Assembly (NCBI GenBank): GCA_046727435.1
Contig: JBKPCR010000520.1
Location: 1 to 12,652, forward strand
Length of the DNA stretch: 12,652 nt
Reading direction: 5' to 3'
Origin: CAVPRW01 sp046727435 [NCBI: bacterium]
GTDB lineage: Bacteria > Tectomicrobia > Entotheonellia > J063
A program made the position numbers and the translations under genes. Below, one piece after another: positions 1 to 7,667 of this stretch. The notes under the pieces were generated by a model that was not told the origin of the DNA, did no database searches, and saw only the letters and a program-made list of their open reading frames with translations. Each line of letters begins with the position of its first letter. Position 1 is the first letter of the stretch.

Positions 1-1195
1 TGCTGTCGAGCGCGTAGCGGTCCACATCCACATCGTGAAACTTGTAGTACGTGCGGATCTCCTGCAATTGTCCGTAGGTGTCCATGAGGGGCTGCCAGTC
101 CCATAGTCGAATGTTGTCGACGGTCGCTTTGTTGGCCTGGAGCGTCTGCCAGGTCAGGTCCTGATCCGCAGGGAAGGTCTTCACCGTGATCTGCTGGAGG
201 TCATACGCCTGCCGGGTGAGAGCGATGTTGTGCTGGATGTAGGGTTTCTCCAGCTGCAGCTCATTCGGCTTCACGAAGATACGTTGAAATAGCGCTGGGA
301 AAACTAAACCCAACACCAGTGAGGTCCCAAAGATCAGCCCCCCCGCGGCGAAGGGGAGCGTATAGGTGCGCACCCAGACATTAGCCAATGACACCAGGCT
401 TGCCGCCACCGCGAGGCCAACCAGCAACCAGAGGATAGGCAGCTCGACATGGACATCGGTGTAACTGGCGCCCACCACGACCCCGTTGTCGCGGTACAAC
501 AGGAGGAAGCGGTCCAGGCTGTAGGACCAGGCTTTGACGGCGAAGAAGAGGGCTAGGAGGCCTGAGCCATGCGCGATCGCCACCGGGGACACCGACCACC
601 GTTGCTCCTCAAGTTGGATGCCGCCGTTCACCCAATAGACGGCTGCAGCCATGATGGCACTTAAGAAAAGCATCAGTAACAACCAGTTTTTCATGGCGAG
701 ATAGGCGGGTAGGGAGAAGAAATAGAAGCTTATGTCCTTGCCGTATAAGGGATCGCTGTGCCCGGACGGGACTTGATAGATGAAGCGCAGGACCACCTCC
801 CAATTACTCACCTCTCCGGCGGCCACTAGGAGCCCCAAGAGGCTGGCGGTCCCCCCGATGAGGAGGTGCCATGGGAGGCGCCGGCTCGTGAGCTCCCACA
901 GCTCGGGGATGGTCTGAACACGCGTCGATGCCCCAGCCCCGTCAACACGAGTAATACGCCGGCGCGGCTGGGCGAACCGATACGCCACGAAGCCGTTCAC
1001 GTACAGCGCGGTGGCAGAGCCCACAAGGGTGGCCAGGAAGAGGAGTGTTTGGGCACCGAGAATCGTCCAGTAGACCGGCAAATAGCCGATGGCTGAAAAC
1101 CAGGCCCAATCCACCAGAAAATTAGTGGTGAGCCCCAGCACAATCAGCGCCGCGATGACACCCGTGATGGCCACTGTGATCGCTATGCGTCGCAT
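1..1195 (-). CDS. UPF0182 family membrane protein, N-terminal part (3' end beyond left edge)
   Basis: About 398 codons are visible, from an ATG at 1195 to the left edge of the window, with no stop. Reading the minus strand gives an N-terminal transmembrane helix (about residues 5-27), further hydrophobic helices near 40-65, 108-125, 165-190, 205-225, 250-275 and 280-300, and then a soluble segment. Two stretches are typical of UPF0182 (COG1615): YGKDISFYFFSLP near residue 150, and the run NIRLWDWQPL followed by TYGQLQEIRTYYKF and DVDVDRY near the left edge. The family consists of large proteins (roughly 900 residues) with about seven membrane helices and a big extracytoplasmic part; its function is unknown. 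A purine-rich Shine-Dalgarno (GGTGGGGGTTAGG) lies directly before the ATG. It is separated from the formate dehydrogenase operon by 388 bp and probably transcribed independently. The family call is firm; the role is not known. Confidence 0.9.
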   Translation of the reverse strand, partial: MRRIAITVAITGVIAALIVLGLTTNFLVDWAWFSAIGYLPVYWTILGAQTLLFLATLVGSATALYVNGFVAYRFAQPRRRITRVDGAGASTRVQTIPELWELTSRRLPWHLLIGGTASLLGLLVAAGEVSNWEVVLRFIYQVPSGHSDPLYGKDISFYFFSLPAYLAMKNWLLLMLFLSAIMAAAVYWVNGGIQLEEQRWSVSPVAIAHGSGLLALFFAVKAWSYSLDRFLLLYRDNGVVVGASYTDVHVELPILWLLVGLAVAASLVSLANVWVRTYTLPFAAGGLIFGTSLVLGLVFPALFQRIFVKPNELQLEKPYIQHNIALTRQAYDLQQITVKTFPADQDLTWQTLQANKATVDNIRLWDWQPLMDTYGQLQEIRTYYKFHDVDVDRYALDS

Positions 1196-1583
1196 GTCCT
1201 AACCCCCACCTTAGGTCATTCCTATAGACTTGCGCTTCGATCTTGAGCCAACTTTATAGCCCATCCCGATCTCCGGCACCAGGACAATGATGGGTACGCC
1301 TGCCGCCGTGGCCAGCTCCCCTGCCCTGAACATGGGCTGTTCCAGGGTGTGACTTGCGCGTCTGCAGAGATATTACAGACATATTGATGATGACGGCGTG
1401 ATCAAGGAGTGGATGTCAGCTAGGTTGGATCAAACAGCTGTGAAAAGGAAAGCTACCAGGATCAACATTTCGTCAGAAAAGGCGCGACCGGAGATTCAGC
1501 TTACCCCCAGCATCCGAAGCCCGTGGGTCAACGTAACCGTAGAAACCAGTCTTGTCAAAGGACGTTTTCTGCGGTGCCGCGCA
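1196..1583. other. Intergenic gap between the FDH operon and UPF0182 gene
   Basis: I find no convincing gene in these 388 bp. On the minus strand a 40-codon frame at 1333-1211 (start MFRAGELATAAGVPIIVLVP) ends just before the UPF0182 Shine-Dalgarno and reads like the tail of a real alpha/beta protein, but it has no Shine-Dalgarno and I do not recognise it; an in-frame stop lies shortly upstream. A weak promoter-like pair for UPF0182 on the minus strand is TTGGCT (1246-1251) and TATAGG (1221-1226) with a 19-bp spacer. No clear terminator hairpin follows the operon's last stop at 1584. Confidence 0.4.
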
Positions 1584-2525
1584 TTATTGGTCGCCCGTAC
1601 CTTTGATGTCAGCCTGCACAAATTGCCAGCCAAACCGTCCTTTGACACACAGGTGACCATGGCCGACATCGTGGTCGAGGGGAGAGGTAGCTTTGACAAT
1701 CTGATTGTCCTGGACGTGGAGCGTTAACGTACATCCGACCCCACAGTATGGGCAGATGGTATCGGTGTGCGTCTGCTGTGCCTCATCCCAGGTGCCGGCC
1801 TGACGCATCTCATGCTCGCGGCGCGGTATGAGGGCGCCAGTTGGACAAACGCCAATGCAGTTCCCGCAGTAGACACAGGCTGACTCCGGAAGCGGTACCG
1901 CAAACTCGGTCGAGATGTGAGCCTCGAAGCCGCGCCCGGCCACAGCGATGGCAAAGGTGTTCTGAGCATCTACACCACAGGCCTCGACGCACTTGTAGCA
2001 CAAGATGCAGCGGGAATAGTCCCGCACATAGAGGTCGTTATCGAGCTTTGGAGGCTGTGCCACACTGGCGGCGGTCCTCTCCAAAGGCTGGTGATGATGT
2101 CCTACGCGCTGGAGTTCGCGTTGACGCGGGGCTTCAGGCGGCCCATAGCGTTCAGGGCGAGCCTGGTAGCGTTGCAGGTAGTCCTGCACCGTCGGGGCCA
2201 GCGACAGATCAACCGCAGAGGCCAGGAATTCCAGTACCATCCGCCGGCTCAGGCGGACGCGCGCGGAATCGGTCTGCACGACCATGCCTGACTCGACCTG
2301 CCGCGAACAGGCGGGTACCAGGATCCGCGAGCCTTCGACTTCGACCACGCAGACACGGCAGACATTGACCGGCGTCAGATTCTCCAGATAGCACAGTGTC
2401 GGGATGTCAATATCCTGGCGCCGACAGGCCTCGAGTAGCGTCGTCCCTTCTGGCACCCGGAGCGAATCTCCATCGACGGTCAATTCGATGTCCCGAGTGG
2501 TGTGACCGGGCGCGTCCCCTCTCAT
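1584..2525 (-). CDS. Formate dehydrogenase iron-sulfur subunit: detached N-terminal half of the alpha subunit
   Basis: This 313-residue protein is the part of an NAD-linked formate dehydrogenase alpha subunit that normally precedes the catalytic domain. A plant-type 2Fe-2S domain uses Cys45, 56, 59 and 73. Two ferredoxin-type 4Fe-4S motifs use Cys173/176/179/183 and Cys217/220/223/227. The Fe4S4 domain of the molybdopterin fold uses Cys258/261/265/293, followed by Lys295 in HLCVKGRFGW; that lysine matches the one bridging cluster and cofactor in E. coli FdhF. The protein stops ten residues after that domain, exactly where the catalytic domain should begin. The His-x3-Cys-x2-Cys-x5-Cys cluster motif of NuoG-like proteins is absent, since there is no Cys between 73 and 173. 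Its ATG overlaps the upstream gene's stop as ATGA and has a strong Shine-Dalgarno, so it is translated in its own right. Inferred role: passes electrons from the catalytic subunit to the NuoEF subunit in the cytoplasm. Confidence 0.93.
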   Translation of the reverse strand: MRGDAPGHTTRDIELTVDGDSLRVPEGTTLLEACRRQDIDIPTLCYLENLTPVNVCRVCVVEVEGSRILVPACSRQVESGMVVQTDSARVRLSRRMVLEFLASAVDLSLAPTVQDYLQRYQARPERYGPPEAPRQRELQRVGHHHQPLERTAASVAQPPKLDNDLYVRDYSRCILCYKCVEACGVDAQNTFAIAVAGRGFEAHISTEFAVPLPESACVYCGNCIGVCPTGALIPRREHEMRQAGTWDEAQQTHTDTICPYCGVGCTLTLHVQDNQIVKATSPLDHDVGHGHLCVKGRFGWQFVQADIKGTGDQ

Positions 2526-4369
2526 GATGCCTCCTCTGGGGTGAAATATTTCAGCTGGGCGATGGCGGATTCAATGGCACTGGGGGCGGTTTGCCCTAAG
2601 CCACAAATCGAAGCGTCGCGCATGACCTGGGCGATGTCGGCACGCAGGGCCAGTTCATCCTGGAGCGAGCTCAGCAGATGGCTATCGATCAGTCGATGCA
2701 GCCATTCCTCCTGGCGCACTGTCCCAATGCGGCAGGGGACGCACTGCCCGCACGACTCATCCCGGAAGAAAGCGGCGATCCGCGACAGCACCGCTTTCAT
2801 ATCGATGGTGTCATCGAACACCATGACGGCACCCGAGCCGATAGTGGCACCGATGGCGCGCGTGCCCTCGAAGGTCAATGGGGTGTCGAGCTGCTCAGGG
2901 GTGAGAAATGTGCCAGCCGCTCCACCCAACAGGATGGCCTGTAGCGCGCGTCCCTGTCGCAAGCCACCTGCCAGGTCCAGCAACGTCTGCAGGGTCGTGC
3001 CGAAAGGGACCTCATAGACACCTGGGCGCGCGATGCAGCCAGACACGCAGAAGAGCTTGGTGCCCGTCGATGCGGGAGTGCCAATGGAGGCAAAGGTCGT
3101 TCCCCCGTGACGGATGACCTCCAGCACATTGACCAGGGTCTCAACATTATTCACCACAGTCGGTTTGCCGAACAGCCCCACCTGCACGGGGAACGGTGGC
3201 TTGTTGCGCGGCTCGCCACGATAGCCCTCGATGGAGTTCAGCAAAGCAGTTTCTTCACCGCAAATATAGGCACCAGCCCCACGCCGCAACTCGATCTCAA
3301 AGCGAAACCCTTGGGACATCACATCTGCGCCTAACAATCCTCGGGCTCGCGCCTGCACGATCGCATTGGTGAGACGCCTGGCCGCCAGCGGATACTCACC
3401 CCGAATATACAGGTAGCCCTGCTCGCAACCGGTGGCAAAGGCGGCGATGGTCATCGCCTCCAGAAGCGCGAAGGGATCTTCTTCCATCAATAGGCGATCC
3501 TTAAAGGTTCCTGGTTCCGACTCGTCCGCGTTGCACACGAGATAATGCGGCCGCACTGCCGCGCGTGCCACTGCCTCCCATTTCCGACCCGTGGGGAACG
3601 CTGCCCCGCCCCGGCCGAGGAGTTTGGCGTCGTTCACCTCCCGGATGATCGCCTCTGGCCCCAGTTCGATGGCTTGGCGCAAGGCTGCATAGCCGCCGTG
3701 GGCACGATAGGCGTCCAGGCTCGTGGGATCAACCCGTCCGACTCTGCGTAGGAGGCACAGGTTGGTATCGCCGGCTTGGGGGATTAGCAGTGGTGGTGGC
3801 TTAGGAGCGGACAGCTCGTGGAGAAGCTGCATGAGATCTGTAGCCGCCATCGGAGCGAACGCCTGTTCTTGCGGCTTTTCTCCCGCCGCGATGCAAAGTG
3901 CGGCTGGTGGGCGCTCGCACAGGCCTAGGCAAGGGCTGGGATGCCAGGTCGCACGCCCATCTGCCGTCGGCGTACCCGCCGGGCCGAGACGACGCTCCAG
4001 CGCCGCACGGATTTTGTCGGCCCCATTGACCATACAGGCGAGATCTTCGCACATGTGCACGACGACGGGTGGTTGTGGCGAGAGTGCCAGGAGGGCATAA
4101 AAGCTGGCCACGCCATAGGCTTCGGCAGGTGGTATGGTCAGGCGCTCGCAGATGTAGCTGAGTGCTGCGGGACTGATCCAGCCCACGCGTGCCTGCACCG
4201 CCCATAAGGCTGGCAACAACAGATGACGCTGGTCTCGAGCTGCTGCGTGCCCGCCTCCAGCCGCATGCCTCATCCTCTCTGCTCGCTCGGGTGTGGATGA
4301 TCCCAAGAGCGCATCCACTGCTGCTTGTTCCTCGGGAGTGGCGGGAGCGGGGTACAACCGTAGATCCAT
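2522..4369 (-). CDS. fdhB: Formate dehydrogenase NAD-reducing subunit, NuoE-NuoF fusion
   Basis: This 615-residue fusion is the diaphorase subunit that hands electrons from formate to NAD+. Residues about 50-190 are a NuoE-like thioredoxin-fold 2Fe-2S domain with the four ligands Cys107, 112, 147 and 151. Residues about 205-615 are NuoF-like: the FMN/NADH glycine-rich site LGRGGAAFPTGRKW at 251-264, ESEPGTFKDR at 284 onward, AYICGEETALLNSIEGYRGE near 367-386, and the 4Fe-4S ligands Cys540, 543, 546 and 589 (SCGQCVPCR, ICGLGQ). The same NuoE-NuoF fusion is known as the beta subunit of Methylobacterium extorquens FDH1. The gene starts 54 bp after the catalytic gene's stop with AGGAG about ten bases before the ATG, and its stop overlaps the next start. 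The first 45 residues are a poorly conserved lead-in. NAD+ rather than NADP+ is assumed from the family. Confidence 0.95.
   Translation of the reverse strand: MDLRLYPAPATPEEQAAVDALLGSSTPERAERMRHAAGGGHAAARDQRHLLLPALWAVQARVGWISPAALSYICERLTIPPAEAYGVASFYALLALSPQPPVVVHMCEDLACMVNGADKIRAALERRLGPAGTPTADGRATWHPSPCLGLCERPPAALCIAAGEKPQEQAFAPMAATDLMQLLHELSAPKPPPLLIPQAGDTNLCLLRRVGRVDPTSLDAYRAHGGYAALRQAIELGPEAIIREVNDAKLLGRGGAAFPTGRKWEAVARAAVRPHYLVCNADESEPGTFKDRLLMEEDPFALLEAMTIAAFATGCEQGYLYIRGEYPLAARRLTNAIVQARARGLLGADVMSQGFRFEIELRRGAGAYICGEETALLNSIEGYRGEPRNKPPFPVQVGLFGKPTVVNNVETLVNVLEVIRHGGTTFASIGTPASTGTKLFCVSGCIARPGVYEVPFGTTLQTLLDLAGGLRQGRALQAILLGGAAGTFLTPEQLDTPLTFEGTRAIGATIGSGAVMVFDDTIDMKAVLSRIAAFFRDESCGQCVPCRIGTVRQEEWLHRLIDSHLLSSLQDELALRADIAQVMRDASICGLGQTAPSAIESAIAQLKYFTPEEAS
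2530..2536 (-). promoter_or_regulatory. Shine-Dalgarno of the FDH iron-sulfur subunit
   Basis: GAGGAGG on the minus strand lies inside the last codons of the NuoEF gene, four bases before the ATG at 2525. With the ATGA stop/start overlap it argues for coupled translation and shows that the detached N-terminal module is an independently initiated protein. Confidence 0.8.
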
Positions 4370-4423
4370 GCCGGTGTCTCTCCTGGCCTCAGTGCTACCG
4401 GCGAACGCCAGCCCCTGCCTCCT

Positions 4424-6328
4424 CTAATCGTGTTTGGAGGTGATCTTGTCCACGCGAATGGCGGTGGCTTTGAATTCCGCCGTGCCGGATTTGGGGTCGG
4501 TAGCGTCGATCGTCAGCAGATTGGTGGCCACTTCATCCTGAAAGTGTAAGGTCATGAACGCCAGGCCAGGTCTCAGGCCCGAATCGAAGTGCACCGGCGC
4601 CAGAATCGATCCCCGACGCGAGCTGACCCGTACCCATTCCCCCTCGCAAATATCATAGCCCTGGCCATCCGCGGGTGAGAGGTCGAGGCTTTCGTTGCGC
4701 CGCAACGGCGACGTATACCTCCCACTCTGCACACCGGTATTATAGGAATCCAATCGACGCCCGGTGGTGAGGCGGATGGGATAGTCTTCATCGGTACGAT
4801 CCACGGGGGGGTCATGCTCGACGGCATGGAATGGCGCTCTTGGCCCCTGCACAGGTTCTTCCCACAGGCGGGCATGGAGAAACAGCGTGCCTGGATGCTG
4901 CTCGTCATAACAGGGCCACTGCAGGCCGCCCAGTTGTTCAAGGCGTTGATAGCTCATGCCGGCATGATTGGGGCTGAGGCGACGCAATTCGTCCCAGACG
5001 CTTTCGGCCGTCGGCGCTCCCCAGTCATGACCCAGTCGACGCGCAAGGTCGCAGAGAATGGCCAGGTCGTCCCGCGCCTGACCCGGTGGATTGAGGGCTT
5101 TGCGCACTCGCTGGACGCGACGCTCGCTATTGGTCACCGTCCCCTCGGATTCGCACCAGCTTGCCGCTGCCGGCAACACCACATGCGCCAGTTCCGCCGT
5201 GGCCGTGAGAAACATATCCTGTACCACGAGATGCTCCAGGTCACCCAGCAAATGGAGGGCCCGCTTGGCATCCGCCTCCGACTGCACCGGGTTTTCGCCA
5301 ATGACGTATAGTGCCGACAGCTCGCCACGTTCCATAGCTTCGAACATGTCGCTGAGATGCCAGCCTCGCTTCGGCGGGATCTGCTTGCCCCAGAGTGCCT
5401 CGAACTTGGCTCGCAGCGCATCATCCTCCACGTGCTGGAAGCCGGGCAGGCGGTCGGGTAGCGCCCCCATGTCGCCGCCGCCCTGTACGTTATTCTGGCC
5501 GCGCAGCGGATTCAGCCCTGAGCCATAGCGGCCGACGTGCCCTGTCAGCAGGGCCAGATTGATGAGAGCGACGACATTGTCTACGGCGTTATGATGTTCT
5601 GTGATGCCGAGGGTCCAGCAAATCATCGCTCGATCGGCTTTGGCATAGGTATGCGCGAGCTCGCGGATGAGCGCCGCTGGCACCCCAGTTTCGTGCTCCG
5701 CATACTCGAGTGTGTAGGGCTCAACGCCGGCGCGATAGGCCTCAAAGCTAGCGGTGGCCTGTGCGATGAATGTCTCATTGGCCAGCCCTGCGACAAGGAT
5801 TTCGCGACCGATGGCGTTGGCGAGGGCGATGTCCGACCCCACTTCCAGGCCTAACCAGCCATCAGCCCACGCCGCTGAACTGGTACGGCGCGGATCGATG
5901 ACATACAACTTGGCGCCACGGCGCACACCTTTCACGAGATGGTGAAAGAAAATCGGGTGGGTCTCACGCGCGTTCGATCCCCACAGGAGGATCACATCTG
6001 TATCCTCGATTTCCTGGTACGAACTGGTGCCCCCTCCCGCTCCGAATACCGCCGCCAGCCCGGCGACGCTCGGCGCGTGTCAGGTCCGGTTGCAGCTGTC
6101 GATATTGTTGCTGCCGATGACCACTCGGGCGAATTTCTGCGCCATGAAGTTCATCTCATTAGTGGCCTTCGAGCAGCTGAACAGGCCGAACGCCCGCGGT
6201 CCATACCGTTCCACGGCCACGCTGAATCCTTCAGCAGCGCGATCCAAAGCCTCTTCCCAGGTCGCCGGCCGCAAGCGGCCATGATCACGTACCAGAGGCT
6301 CTGTCAGTCGGACGTATGACCGTTTCAT
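4424..6328 (-). CDS. fdhA: Formate dehydrogenase catalytic subunit, selenocysteine-containing (C-terminal half of alpha)
   Basis: This 634-residue cytoplasmic protein carries the bis-MGD molybdenum or tungsten site that oxidises formate to CO2. It must be read through an in-frame TGA at 6082-6080, codon 83, as selenocysteine: NNIDSCNRT-Sec-HAPSVAG aligns with the E. coli FdhF active site (Sec140-His141). Here these are Sec83 and His84; Arg276 in NPLRGQNNVQG fits the catalytic Arg333. The reading frame continues cleanly after the TGA through YVIDPRRTS, the MGD-binding regions and a C-terminal molydop-binding domain (RLTTGRRLDSYNTG) to the stop at 4424. The start ATG at 6328 (MKRSYVRLTEPLV) is supported by AAGGAG ten bases upstream. 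The protein lacks the Fe4S4 domain that normally precedes this sequence; that part is the gene at 1584-2525. The first 44 bp overlap the 3' end of fdhD. selA, selB and selC are not in the window. A nonsense mutation is the alternative, but position, context and hairpin argue strongly for Sec. Confidence 0.95.
6050..6068 (-). promoter_or_regulatory. Bacterial SECIS hairpin
   Basis: Starting 11 nt after the TGA, the minus strand reads CGTCGCC, loop GGGCT, GGCGGCG: seven stacked pairs, one of them U-G. The loop begins 18 nt after the TGA and starts with G. The well-studied E. coli fdhF SECIS has its loop at nearly the same distance and also a G near the loop's start, which SelB contacts. The hairpin is also coding sequence (SVAGLAAV). 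Confidence 0.8.
6080..6082 (-). other. Selenocysteine codon (TGA, Sec83 of the FDH catalytic subunit)
   Basis: The TGA sits exactly at the active-site Sec/Cys position of the formate dehydrogenase family, immediately before His84. Conserved family sequence continues in the same frame on both sides. Gene callers will usually stop here or start a shorter gene at the GTG at 5995. Confidence 0.93.
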
Positions 6329-7229
6329 TGCTATGCTTCTCCTTGGAGCCATCGAGCGCAATGCGCTCTGGATGGGTATAAATATTGAAGCTCTGGTCAC
6401 GCAGGAAGCCCACGAGCGTCATCCTGAAATGCTGTGCGGCTTCGATGGCCAGACTTGACGCGGCCGAGACGGCGCATAGGATTGGCACCCCTGCCATCGC
6501 AGCTTTTTGCACGATCTCGAAGCTGACGCGACCGGAAACCAGCAGCAGGCGGTCCCTCAGAGGCACTTCTCCCGCCTGCAACATCTGTCCGATGAGTTTG
6601 TCCACAGCATTATGGCGGCCGATGTCTTCCCGCAACGAGAGAAGCCGACCCGCCTGGTCAAACAGGCCAGCGGCATGGAGCCCGCCAGTCTGCTCGAAGA
6701 GCTGTTGTGCCTGGCGCAGAGCGCCGGGGAGTGGCATCAAGACCGAGCCATCAACTACAGGACCTGGCGCCACTGGAGGACAGTGTATGGCCACTTGCTG
6801 AATGGACACTTTGCCGCACAGCCCACAGCTAGAAGTGGCGGTAAAGTGGCGCTTCACAGCCGTGAGATCGACGGGCCGAGCTAGGCGCACCTCGACAATA
6901 TTACAGGTATGACTGACTCCAGAGTGGTCACCCCCATGGACAGCCATAATATCGTGGTGGGAGCCGATCAAGCCCTCGCCATATAAGAAGCCCATGGCCA
7001 GCTCGCCATCGTGTCCCGGCGTCCGCATGGTCACGGCCAGGCTCATCATGTCCTGGTCGGGGCCGCCCACCTGAATTTCCATAGGCTCCTCGGCGACGAG
7101 CTGATCCCGCTGGCGGTACCACATGCCCTGTCGCACCGAGATCACCTGCCTCGAGACGATGTCCGCTTGCCGGCCTCTTGTAGGGTTATCGAACCGGAGA
7201 TCTGCGGTGGCTTGCTCGTGATCAACCAT
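6285..7229 (-). CDS. fdhD: Formate dehydrogenase accessory sulfurtransferase FdhD
   Basis: This 314-residue cytoplasmic protein transfers sulfur from a cysteine desulfurase to the bis-MGD cofactor, a step formate dehydrogenases need for activity. The family's Cys-x2-Cys pair is Cys135 and Cys138 in SSCGLCGK (E. coli Cys121/Cys124). Other family blocks are EEPMEIQVGG near 48, GFLYGEGLI near 80, LREDIGRHNAVDKLIG near 199-214, SGRVSFEIVQKA near 232 and SSLAIEAA near 258. The normal end of the family is about FNIYTHPERI (residue 290); here about 24 further residues run into the next gene, giving a 44-bp overlap. The start at 7229 is chosen because AGGAG lies eight bases upstream; the frame is open further upstream to 7400, but that extension has no family similarity and crosses the ModE-like relic. 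It is the first gene of the operon. Confidence 0.95.
   Translation of the reverse strand: MVDHEQATADLRFDNPTRGRQADIVSRQVISVRQGMWYRQRDQLVAEEPMEIQVGGPDQDMMSLAVTMRTPGHDGELAMGFLYGEGLIGSHHDIMAVHGGDHSGVSHTCNIVEVRLARPVDLTAVKRHFTATSSCGLCGKVSIQQVAIHCPPVAPGPVVDGSVLMPLPGALRQAQQLFEQTGGLHAAGLFDQAGRLLSLREDIGRHNAVDKLIGQMLQAGEVPLRDRLLLVSGRVSFEIVQKAAMAGVPILCAVSAASSLAIEAAQHFRMTLVGFLRDQSFNIYTHPERIALDGSKEKHSNETVIRPTDRASGT
6339..6344 (-). promoter_or_regulatory. Shine-Dalgarno of the FDH catalytic gene
   Basis: AAGGAG on the minus strand, ten bases before ATG 6328 and inside the 3' end of fdhD. It selects the MKRSYVRL start over the upstream in-frame ATG codons at 6400 and 6352, and supports a real catalytic gene without the Fe4S4 domain. 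Confidence 0.7.
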
Positions 7230-7237
7230 ACGAGCAT

Positions 7238-7242
7238 CTCCT
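7238..7242 (-). promoter_or_regulatory. Shine-Dalgarno of fdhD
   Basis: AGGAG on the minus strand, eight bases before ATG 7229. It decides the fdhD start against the longer open frame that begins at 7400. Confidence 0.65.
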
Positions 7243-7285
7243 GCAGGCCGTGATGTGCCTTCAACATGACGACCTGCAAAACAAT

Positions 7286-7468
7286 CTAGATGGGCTCGAG
7301 GCTCTCTGCGAAGCGCTGCTCCACGATTTCCTATGGGTAGGCCGCCGCGACGCTGATGGAACCTGTCAGCTCCACAGCCTCCAGAAGCACCATGCACCAC
7401 TCATGGAGGACGACCTCGCCATCCTGTTCAAGTCAGTCATTCGAGCGGATTCGCCTGGGGCTCTGCAT
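7286..7468 (-). pseudogene. ModE-like winged-helix DNA-binding domain relic
   Basis: One minus-strand frame from ATG 7468 to a TAG at 7288-7286 reads MQSPRRIRSND, stop, then LEQDGEVVLHEWCMVLLEAV and ELTGSISVAAAYP, stop, then EIVEQRFAESLEPI, stop. The middle part strongly resembles the N-terminal helix-turn-helix domain of ModE-type molybdate-responsive regulators, which typically read like LE-DGEVVL-x-WR-x-LLEAV-x-TGSIS-AA. Two in-frame stops, an apparent deletion after SISVAAA where the recognition helix should be, and the lack of anything further show that it is not functional. It lies directly upstream of fdhD, so it may once have regulated the molybdoenzyme operon. The assignment rests on my reading of the motif, not a search. 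Confidence 0.55.
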
Positions 7469-7667
7469 CGTGTAGCCCGTGGCGTCCATCTCTCCGCGCC
7501 AGCATCGTGGTTGTAGCGGCCAAGCGCACGGAAGCTGCGCCACGGCACCCGCGCATTGACTGCAGCGCTATTCTACCGCCAGCTTACCATGTTCCCGTGA
7601 GACAAGTCAAAGAAAGGAGAAGAATATCCCGAGATTCCAACATAAGAGCTATCCATGCGTAGTCAGC

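Noticed and set aside
1398-1727. Plus-strand open frame of 109 codons
   Set aside because: Its 3' half is antisense to the conserved Fe4S4 end of the FDH iron-sulfur subunit and it has no family features.
1841-2368. Plus-strand open frames inside the FDH iron-sulfur gene
   Set aside because: Arg/Pro-rich shadows of a strongly supported minus-strand gene.
4424-5995. A stand-alone 523-residue oxidoreductase starting at 5995
   Set aside because: The first residue is an internal GTG (Val112) in the catalytic subunit; the true frame continues upstream through the Sec TGA to ATG 6328.
6385-6884. Plus-strand open frames across fdhD
   Set aside because: Antisense shadows of fdhD with no recognisable domain.
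6285-7400. Longer FdhD starting at 7400
   Set aside because: The extra 57 residues do not resemble FdhD, and ATG 7229 has a good Shine-Dalgarno.
7250-7516. Plus-strand 88-codon open frame
   Set aside because: It is antisense to the ModE-like relic, which explains the open character, and it has no Shine-Dalgarno or known motif.
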